DNA of 38,284 bases from Thermodesulfobacteriota bacterium (lineage in GTDB: Bacteria > Desulfobacterota > Anaeroferrophillalia > Anaeroferrophillales > Tharpellaceae): positions 1-38,284 of the forward strand of contig JANTFH010000019.1 of assembly GCA_024763535.1 (NCBI GenBank). The letters are read 5' to 3'. The notes below the pieces were generated by a model. The model ran no database searches and was not told the DNA's origin. It saw only the letters and a program-made list of their open reading frames with translations. Below are positions 32,629 through 38,284 of the stretch, piece by piece (within the stretch, counting starts at the first letter, position 1; each line of letters starts with the position of its first letter). A program made the translations under genes and the position numbers.

Positions 32629-33867
32629 GTGGGAAATATCTACATAGTCGGGGTCGGCAAGATTCGTTTTAACAAGTATCCGACCGAAACCGTGCGCACC
32701 ATGGCGGAGAAGGCAGTTAACCTGGCGCTTGCCGATGCGGGTTTAAGGAAAGAGGATCTGGAGTCGGTCTATTTCGCCAACAGTTTTTGGGGGATGTTCG
32801 ATAAGCAGGATTCAATCAGAGGCCAGGTCATTATGCGGGGCATGGGAATCGACAAGATTCCGGTTACCAACGTAGAGAATGCCTGCGCCGGGGCCTCGAC
32901 CGCCCTGCATCTTGCCTATACCGGGATTCGGGCTGAGATGTTCGATGTCGCTCTGGTGGTGGGCTCCGAAAAAATCACCAATCCGGACAAGGCCTTGTCG
33001 TTTGCGGCTTATGCCCGGGCCATGGATGTCGAGAATTTCGAAAAGCATATTGAGCTGATTACCGGACTCGGAAAATCATTCAAGCTGCCGGATATGGCAA
33101 ATGAAACGGCTCCGGGCCAGGGGCGTAGTGTCTTTATGGATGCCTATGCCATGATGTGCCGCTGGCATATGGATCGCTACGGTACGACCCAGCGCCAGTT
33201 GGCCGAGGTTTGTTCGAAAAATCATTTCCATGCTTCGTTAAATCCCCTGGCCCAGTACCAGAACACCATGAGCGTAGAAGAGGTTCTGGCCGATGCGCCG
33301 ATTACCTATCCGTTGACCCGGGCGATGTGCGCCCCGGTCGGAGACGGGGCTGCGGCGGCGATTGTCTGCTCGGAAAACTATCTGAAAAAGCTTAAGGATG
33401 TAATGCCCGTAAAGATCCTGGCTTCGGTGCATGGACAGGGGGCGGACCGGGATATGGACGGTATTGATATCGGTGAGCGCCTGTCGAAAAAGGCTTATGA
33501 AATGGCCGGTGTCGGACCCCAGGATATTGATTTTGCCGAGCTTCACGACGCCACCGCTTATGGTGAGTTGCATCAGAGTGAGGTTATGGGTTTCTGTCCC
33601 GAAGGCGAGGGCGGTCCTTTCGCCGAATCGGGGGCTACCAGGCTTGGGGGGAAAATTCCGCTGAATACCTCCGGCGGTCTTGAAAGTAACGGTCATCCGA
33701 TCGGCGCCTCGGGATTGTCGCAGATTCACGAACTTGTCACCCAGCTGCGAGGCAGTGCCGGGAAACGCCAGATAGACGGCGCCGGGATTGGTTTGGCCGA
33801 AAACGGCGGCGGCAGCATCGGCGTTGAAGAAGCGGCGATGTGTATTCATATCCTTGAGAAAGGGTGA
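32629..33867 (+). CDS. Thiolase-family acyltransferase (SCP2-type)
   Basis: This 412-residue thiolase-superfamily enzyme has NACAGASTALHLA with the nucleophile C88. HDATAYGEL and SNGHPIGASGLSQIHEL provide the histidine motifs. The C-terminal segment LAENGGGSIG has Asn where classical degradative thiolases have the second catalytic Cys, as is usual in SCP2-type thiolases. It probably cleaves a 3-oxoacyl-CoA. The start is GTG, a few bases after the acyl-CoA dehydrogenase stop (GGAGGAG upstream), so translation is coupled. A repeat element covers its stop codon. Confidence 0.87.
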   Translation: MGNIYIVGVGKIRFNKYPTETVRTMAEKAVNLALADAGLRKEDLESVYFANSFWGMFDKQDSIRGQVIMRGMGIDKIPVTNVENACAGASTALHLAYTGIRAEMFDVALVVGSEKITNPDKALSFAAYARAMDVENFEKHIELITGLGKSFKLPDMANETAPGQGRSVFMDAYAMMCRWHMDRYGTTQRQLAEVCSKNHFHASLNPLAQYQNTMSVEEVLADAPITYPLTRAMCAPVGDGAAAAIVCSENYLKKLKDVMPVKILASVHGQGADRDMDGIDIGERLSKKAYEMAGVGPQDIDFAELHDATAYGELHQSEVMGFCPEGEGGPFAESGATRLGGKIPLNTSGGLESNGHPIGASGLSQIHELVTQLRGSAGKRQIDGAGIGLAENGGGSIGVEEAAMCIHILEKG

Positions 33868-33945
33868 AGTGTGAAGTGAAAAGTGTGAAAGAAGGGTTTC
33901 GCGCCGAAGGCGCTTCCACACTTCACCCTTCTAACTTCATACTTT
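33862..33945. repeat. MITE/REP-like palindromic element over the thiolase stop
   Basis: GGGTGAAGTGTGAAG (33862-33876) pairs with CTTCCACACTTCACCC (33913-33928) with one bulge. AAAGTGTGAAAGAAGGG (33880-33896) partly pairs with a segment at 33926-33945. A central GCGCC-GAA-GGCGC (33901-33913) closes the fold. The element begins inside the last codons of the thiolase gene and supplies its TGA stop codon. It looks like a mobile or REP-type repeat and could affect mRNA stability between the two halves of the operon. Confidence 0.6.
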
Positions 33946-33992
33946 AAAATAGTGTTCTGAGAACTGGATTTTTATAAAAAAAGGATATGTTT

Positions 33993-34799
33993 ATGAACAG
34001 TTATTCCATGGATAATAAAGTCGCTCTGGTAACCGGCGGGGCGACGGGGATTGGGGCTGCGGTTGTCGATAGCCTGACGCAGGCCGGAGCTATGGTAGTT
34101 ATAAGTGATATCAACGTTGCCGCCGGCAAGGCCAAGGCCGAAGATTTAAAGGCAAAAAATCTGCGGGCGGAGTTTATCGAGCATGATGTTTCCAGTGAAG
34201 CTCAATGGCAGTCCACAATCGATAAGGTTGTCGCTAATAACGGGGGGCTGGATGTGTTGGTCAATAACGCCGGTATTCTGATCGGCGGCCTGTTGGCCGA
34301 TCTCTCAATTGAAGATTTCCGCCGTATCTATTCGATTAATGTCGAAGGTGTTTTTCTCGGGATGAAATACGCGGCTTTGGCGATGCGTCCCGGCGGCAGT
34401 TGTGGGCGCGGTGGCTCGATTATCAATCTCTCTTCGGTTGCCGGGATAGTCGGGACTCCGGGCGAATCTATTTACGGATCGTCAAAAGGCGCTGTCCGCG
34501 CCATGACCAAGCATGCGGCGGTCGAGTTTGCGACGCTGGGTTACGGTATCCGGGTCAACTCGGTGCATCCCGGCCCGGTTGCAACCCCGATGGGCGGACA
34601 GGTGCTTGAAACCCTGGCCTCCGACAAACTTCTCGGATCGGAAGAGGCGGCCATGCAGCTTGTCCAAAACCTGATCCCGATGAAGCGTTTCGGCGAACCT
34701 CATGAGATAGCGCAATTGGTACATTTTCTCGCTTCCGACGCTTCGGCCTATGTAACCGGCTCGGAATATGTTGTTGACGGCGGTTTTACTGCAATGTAA
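33993..34799 (+). CDS. Short-chain dehydrogenase/reductase (SDR) 1
   Basis: This 268-residue classical SDR has VTGGATGIGAAV (cofactor), NNAGILIGG, and the catalytic S-YGSSK set (INLSSVAG, then IYGSSKGAV). The C-terminus has VTGSEYVVDGGFTAM. An acidic residue after the second strand (ISDIN) suggests NAD(H) preference. The ATG at 33993 has AAAGGA seven bases upstream. It would oxidise a hydroxyl of a CoA-bound or free alicyclic or beta-hydroxy intermediate; the substrate is not determined. Confidence 0.9.
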   Translation: MNSYSMDNKVALVTGGATGIGAAVVDSLTQAGAMVVISDINVAAGKAKAEDLKAKNLRAEFIEHDVSSEAQWQSTIDKVVANNGGLDVLVNNAGILIGGLLADLSIEDFRRIYSINVEGVFLGMKYAALAMRPGGSCGRGGSIINLSSVAGIVGTPGESIYGSSKGAVRAMTKHAAVEFATLGYGIRVNSVHPGPVATPMGGQVLETLASDKLLGSEEAAMQLVQNLIPMKRFGEPHEIAQLVHFLASDASAYVTGSEYVVDGGFTAM

Positions 34800-34812
34800 A
34801 GGAGATTTATTT

Positions 34813-35583
34813 ATGGGACGTGTAGGTGGAAAGGTGGCTCTGGTTACCGGCGGGGCCATGGGGATCGGGGCGGCAACTTGTCGGCTTCTGGCACGGGAAG
34901 GTGCCAAGGTTGCAGTTACGGATATAAACTCGGAAGCCGGTGAAGCTGTCGCTCGCGATATTGTTGAAAACGGCGGCAATGCCCGTTTTTATCGGCACGA
35001 TGTTGCCAGTCAGGATGATTGGCGGCGGGCGCTTGCCGCTGTGCGCAACGATTTTGGCCCTCTCGATATCCTTGTCAACAATGCCGGTATTGTAATTGTC
35101 AACACGGTCGAAGATGCTACGCTTGAGGAGTGGCGCAGGACCCAGGAGATTAACCTGGAGAGCGTTTTTGTCGGTACGCAGGAAGCGATCGGGGTGATGA
35201 AGGATAACGGCGGCGGTTCAATTATCAATATTTCTTCGGTTATGGGACTTGTCGGCGGTACTATTGAGGCGGCTTATTGTGCAAGTAAAGGCGGCGTGCG
35301 TATGTTTACGAAAAGTGCCGCAGTCTATTGCGCCGAACAGGGCTACGGCATTCGGGTTAATTCGGTTCATCCCGGTTATATCATGACACCGCTTCTGACT
35401 AATGCCGCCTCTACCTTGCCGAACGCGGAAGAGGTTGTCAGCGATCTGATTTCCCGGCATCCGCTGGGGCATCTGGGCGAAGCCGATGACATAGCTTACG
35501 GTATTCTCTATCTCGCCTCCGACGAATCGAAGTTCGTTACCGGTTCGGAATTGGTTATCGACGGCGGTTATACGGCTAAATAA
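34813..35583 (+). CDS. Short-chain dehydrogenase/reductase (SDR) 2
   Basis: This 256-residue classical SDR has VTGGAMGIGAAT, NNAGIVIVN, INISSVMGLVG, and AYCASKGG (Tyr and Lys of the active site), then VTGSELVIDGGYTAK. VTDIN after the second strand points to NAD(H). It is clearly related to the previous SDR but diverged, so the pair may act on two hydroxyl groups or stereoisomers. GGAG is seven bases before the ATG; the gap to SDR 1 is 13 bp. Cyclohexanol/levodione-type dehydrogenases are close relatives by motif. Confidence 0.9.
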   Translation: MGRVGGKVALVTGGAMGIGAATCRLLAREGAKVAVTDINSEAGEAVARDIVENGGNARFYRHDVASQDDWRRALAAVRNDFGPLDILVNNAGIVIVNTVEDATLEEWRRTQEINLESVFVGTQEAIGVMKDNGGGSIINISSVMGLVGGTIEAAYCASKGGVRMFTKSAAVYCAEQGYGIRVNSVHPGYIMTPLLTNAASTLPNAEEVVSDLISRHPLGHLGEADDIAYGILYLASDESKFVTGSELVIDGGYTAK

Positions 35584-35593
35584 TGAGGATAAT

Positions 35594-36652
35594 ATGATTA
35601 ATATTTTTGCAAGATTTAGGCAGTTGAGTGATCCTGAAGTCAGCGATGTTCCTTACGCGGTCAACATTGATAAGGACAAATGCATAGGTTGCGGGCTCTG
35701 TGTTAAACAGTGCCCGACGCAGACTTTAGCTCTGAGCGAAAAGGATGCCGAGGGGCGTCGATATGTAGAGTTTGTCAAGAATTGTGAATATTTCGAGAAA
35801 ATTTGTATCGCCTGTCATAACTGCGAGGTTATCTGTCCTAAGGGAGCTTTGGCGTTTCCGCACTATTACGAGGTGAAAAAAGGCTACTGGAAAACCGATT
35901 TTGATTACCCCGATGCTTTACAAAACGGCTACCCCAACCCCTTTAAGGAGAAGAAAACCCCTGAATTTGCTACGATTGCAGATAAATTGACGGAGACCGA
36001 AAAGGTTATTTATCAGCGGCGTTCGATCCGGATTTACAAAGATAAGCAGGTCCCTGAAAAAGAGATACACCGGATTATTGAAGCGGGGCGATTCGCGCCC
36101 TCGGCCGGAAACGGCAGACCCTGGCAGTTTATCGTATTGCGTGATCCTTCAGTGCTGGCTGAAATAAGTGAAGCGACGCTCAAGTGGACGACGAAAATAA
36201 CCAAACTTTATCAGGGGAAAAATTTCTGGCGTCAGGTGTTGAAAAATTCCATGGCCCTGTTTAAACCGGCAGCTATAGACCAGCGCCCCATGGTGGCGAT
36301 GCAGGCTCTGGCGACACCGGCTTTTCAGGATGAGCCGCTTGATGTTTTTTTCGGCGCGAAGACCTGTATTCTGGTATTGCGAAACTCGCTTGGTATATCC
36401 AACCCCGATTTCGACGCCGGGATATGTTCGCAGAATATGGTTCTGGCCGCTCATTCCATGGGGCTTGGCACCTGTTATGTCGGTTTTGTCTCAACCGGAA
36501 TGAAGATGGATGGTGCGCTCAAAAGAATCAAGAAACGCCTTGGTGTGAGGTGGCCTTACGATATTGCTACCGCAATTACCGTAGGCTATCCGGCCGCCAG
36601 GATCGATGGAGTTGTAAAACGGGAATTTCCCAAAGTGGAGTGGTTTGAATGA
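35594..36652 (+). CDS. Nitroreductase-family protein with N-terminal diferredoxin domain
   Basis: This 352-residue cytoplasmic protein has two [4Fe-4S] motifs near the N-terminus (CIGCGLCVKQCPT and CIACHNCEVICPK). They are followed by an FMN-binding nitroreductase domain (RRSIRIYKDKQVPEKEIHRIIEAGRFAPSAGNGRPW, then AHSMGLGTCYVGF). Such fusions pass electrons from ferredoxin-type clusters to flavin and may reduce C=C or other bonds. In this operon it may reoxidise electrons from the acyl-CoA dehydrogenase or reduce an unsaturated intermediate; that is inference. It lies 11 bp after SDR 2. Confidence 0.87.
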   Translation: MINIFARFRQLSDPEVSDVPYAVNIDKDKCIGCGLCVKQCPTQTLALSEKDAEGRRYVEFVKNCEYFEKICIACHNCEVICPKGALAFPHYYEVKKGYWKTDFDYPDALQNGYPNPFKEKKTPEFATIADKLTETEKVIYQRRSIRIYKDKQVPEKEIHRIIEAGRFAPSAGNGRPWQFIVLRDPSVLAEISEATLKWTTKITKLYQGKNFWRQVLKNSMALFKPAAIDQRPMVAMQALATPAFQDEPLDVFFGAKTCILVLRNSLGISNPDFDAGICSQNMVLAAHSMGLGTCYVGFVSTGMKMDGALKRIKKRLGVRWPYDIATAITVGYPAARIDGVVKREFPKVEWFE

Positions 36653-36682
36653 TTGACGGTGTTAATCGAGAAGGGGCAAAAT

Positions 36683-37060
36683 ATGTCTACGCAAACGATG
36701 TTCAGAGTGGCGGCACTGTTTAATGTTGCTGTCGCGATTGCTCTCGGATTTTTCCATCAGGAGTTGCTGCCCTGGTTAGGGATGCCGGATTTTGTCAATC
36801 CGGCTTTCCTGCAGCTCTTTCTCGCCCTGGTTTTTGTTTTCGGGATCGGTTATTTTTGGATTTCAATCGATTTCGAAAAAAACAGGAATATTATCAAACT
36901 CGGCGTGGCCGGAAAACTTGCCGTGGTTTTTCTTCTTTTGTTGCATGCGGTTTTGGGCAATGTCTCATGGCGTCTGGCGGCGCTGGGCCTGGTTGATCTC
37001 TGGTTCGCTAAATTATTTATGAACTTCCTGACATCTACGGAAACTCAAAGCTCCAAATAA
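36683..37060 (+). CDS. Small four-helix membrane protein
   Basis: This 125-residue protein has about four hydrophobic segments (VAALFNVAVAIALGFFH, then LQLFLALVFVFGIGYFWISI, VVFLLLLHAVLG and a last one). It is not assigned to a named family. Its length and topology resemble DoxX- or DUF4345-like proteins. The ATG at 36683 follows AAGGGG. It is the last gene of the catabolic operon (31 bp after the nitroreductase stop) and might support electron transfer at the membrane. Confidence 0.65.
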   Translation: MSTQTMFRVAALFNVAVAIALGFFHQELLPWLGMPDFVNPAFLQLFLALVFVFGIGYFWISIDFEKNRNIIKLGVAGKLAVVFLLLLHAVLGNVSWRLAALGLVDLWFAKLFMNFLTSTETQSSK

Positions 37061-37165
37061 TCGCGGGGCAGCACTATATTAACCAGTGTCGGTACTTCCC
37101 GATTTGCAAGTAAAATTATTATACTCTATCTGTTTTCACTCTATTTTCCTCCGTTTTCTGCTATC

Positions 37166-37798
37166 TACGATCATTTTTCATGCGGCAACTCGCATCCCAA
37201 GGCTGTCAAGGACCTCGCGCACCGGCTGATAGACAATACGGCATCGCTCTACTCTGTAAACAGCCTGACCGGCTATCTGAAGTCACTCGGTCACAAAGCT
37301 CCCAAGTACGCCGTGTCGGAATATCTGGAGTGGTTCGAAGACGCCTATTTTCTGTTTACCGTGCGGATATTCGACGCATCCCTGGCTCGCAGCAAAACCA
37401 ATCCAAAGAAGATCTATTGTGTCGACCACGCCATGGTTACCTCGGTGGCGTCCGGTATTCTCGTCAACACCGGGCATCTGTTGGAGAACCTGGTGTTCAT
37501 TGCGCTTCGACGTGTTACTCCCGATATCTGGTACTGTAAAACAAAAGGCGGTATGGAGGTGGATTTCCTGGCACAGTTACAAGACCGCTCACGCTTGCTG
37601 GTTCAGGCCTGTGAATCGATGGCCGTCCCGCAAACCAGGAAACGGGAGATCGCGGCTCTGGCCGAGGCAATGGCGGAATACGGCTTGAAGTCCGGTACAG
37701 TGGTAACGCGAAATGAAGAGGACCAAATCAAGGTAGATGCAGGGAAGATAGAGGTTGTGCCGGCATGGCGTTTCCTGCTGAATCTATCGGAATCTTGA
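37166..37798 (+). pseudogene. 5'-truncated DUF4143 ATPase
   Basis: The frame reads SCGNSHPKAVKDLAHRLIDN, YSVNSLTGYLKSLGHKAPK, EYLEWFEDAYFLF, NPKKIYCVDHAMV and GHLLENLVF, then GGMEVDFLAQL...AWRFLLNL. This is the C-terminal half of an AAA/DUF4143 ATPase. The Walker A/B half is absent, and the sequence before about 37166 is unrelated. Its sequence differs from both intact DUF4143 genes in the window, so it is a separate lineage. A GTG at 37313 could give a shorter protein, but the ATPase part would still be missing. Confidence 0.75.
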
Positions 37799-37890
37799 GG
37801 CGGCTCCATAATATAACAGGGATTGCCCCACCAGACGAGCTTCGGTACTTCATCTAGAGAAAACAGAGAATCTGGGGGGCAAACAGAGAA

Positions 37891-37920
37891 CGGACGTGGG
37901 TTCGATTCCCGTTTACATAT
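37891..37920 (+). other. tRNA/tmRNA-like T-arm remnant (possible att site)
   Basis: GTGGG-TTCGATT-CCCGT (37896-37912) is a T-arm-like fold with the conserved TTCGATT loop. It follows CGGAC and precedes TTACATAT. The rest of a tRNA or tmRNA is not present. Such 3' fragments are often the att site left by integrases that target tRNA or ssrA genes. The 207-bp gap 37799-38005 also holds ACAGAGAA twice (37863-37870 and 37883-37890). Confidence 0.35.
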
Positions 37921-37957
37921 CCGGCGGTGAATTTTACAACCCCTGTCTGAAAAATCC

Positions 37958-38011
37958 TGTCACAGAAGTAGTCACAGTAATGTCACAGCTCCGTGTCACA
38001 GCTTGTCATAG
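37958..38011. repeat. TGTCACAG repeat array
   Basis: TGTCACAG or a one-base variant occurs at 37958, 37970 (AGTCACAG), 37981, 37994 and 38004 (TGTCATAG), spaced 10-13 bases. The array runs into the 3' end of the winged-helix gene. It may be an integrase or regulator binding region. Confidence 0.4.
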
Positions 38012-38284
38012 CTTGGATAAAGCATAATGGCGGGTTGGATCTGTTGGTCCTGCGCCGATTTCTAAAATGAGCTCCTTATTCAGCATTCCCTTGAGGTCAC
38101 GCTGCAGGCTACGTCGATTCACATCAGGGCAAAGATTCTCAAAGTCCTGAATGGTCAGTTGCTTATGTTCCAGCAAAAAGCCGAGAGCCTTGCCTTGACG
38201 TTCACTCAATCCATATTTCCGAACCAGCACGTCTCGACGAATAACCTGTTCGCCACGTTCTTTGACCTCAATCATCTGAGTTTC
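38006..38284 (-). CDS. C-terminal part of a winged-helix protein (partial)
   Basis: The frame is open to the right edge of the window, so only the C-terminal 92 residues are visible. [26 protein letters not shown] and [21 protein letters not shown] form a DeoR/MarR-like winged helix. This domain often ends ATP-binding AlbA_2-type or Fic-type proteins; which one cannot be decided here. [11 protein letters not shown] is the C-terminus. Confidence 0.65.
   Translation of the reverse strand, partial: ETQMIEVKERGEQVIRRDVLVRKYGLSERQGKALGFLLEHKQLTIQDFENLCPDVNRRSLQRDLKGMLNKELILEIGAGPTDPTRHYALSKL

Overview
This 38.3 kb window looks like the chromosome of an anaerobic or microaerophilic, metal-exposed Gram-negative bacterium, most likely of the Desulfobacterota (former Deltaproteobacteria). 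The grounds are general: a ferredoxin-type 2-oxoacid oxidoreductase, a stand-alone rubrerythrin, a diferredoxin-nitroreductase, two sigma-54 circuits, a zinc/copper stress system of the ZraSRP type, and a probable UGA-encoded selenoprotein. No rRNA, complete tRNA or CRISPR array was seen. The lineage is an inference, not a proof.

Layout. (1) 1-5345, plus strand: an arsenic/metal and thiol-redox operon: ArsR-family repressor, COG0701 permease, FmdE-like zinc protein, TauE/SafE exporter, thioredoxin, ArsF-like protein, ArsG-like CcdA-type permease, then a 76-residue BFD/CopZ-like [2Fe-2S] protein whose reading frame passes through an in-frame UGA followed by a bacterial SECIS-like hairpin. (2) 5360-8685: macro-domain deacetylase, umuC then umuD (reverse of the usual order), a DUF2845 protein, and a convergent DUF502 membrane protein. 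(3) 9043-10377: a DUF4143 AAA ATPase. (4) 10711-15141: MFS transporter, KorA, KorB and a ferritin-like/rubrerythrin protein. (5) 15162-15443: a decayed piece of a DUF4143 ATPase and a short-repeat cluster. (6) 15506-16420: TIGR01777 epimerase. (7) 16514-23947, minus strand: a copper module made of a sigma-54 two-component system, CopA-type P1B ATPase, two-domain multicopper oxidase, and a Cys/Met-rich ZraP/Spy-like protein with its own sigma-54 promoter. (8) 24184-26580: a second DUF4143 ATPase, a methyltransferase, and a truncated DUF6880-like gene. (9) 26730-37060: a TPR-GAF-AAA sigma-54 activator divergent from a catabolic operon (acyl-CoA ligase, acyl-CoA dehydrogenase, SCP2-type thiolase, two SDRs, ferredoxin-nitroreductase, small membrane protein). 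Two palindromes and a near-consensus -24/-12 promoter lie between them. (10) 37166-38284: a 5'-truncated DUF4143 ATPase, a tRNA/tmRNA-like T-arm remnant, TGTCACAG repeats and the end of a winged-helix gene, which looks like an old integration boundary.

The most interesting items are the probable selenoprotein at the end of the ars-type operon, the self-contained sigma-54 circuit driving a catabolic operon of unknown substrate, and the copper module with unusual Cys/Met-rich sensory and periplasmic parts.
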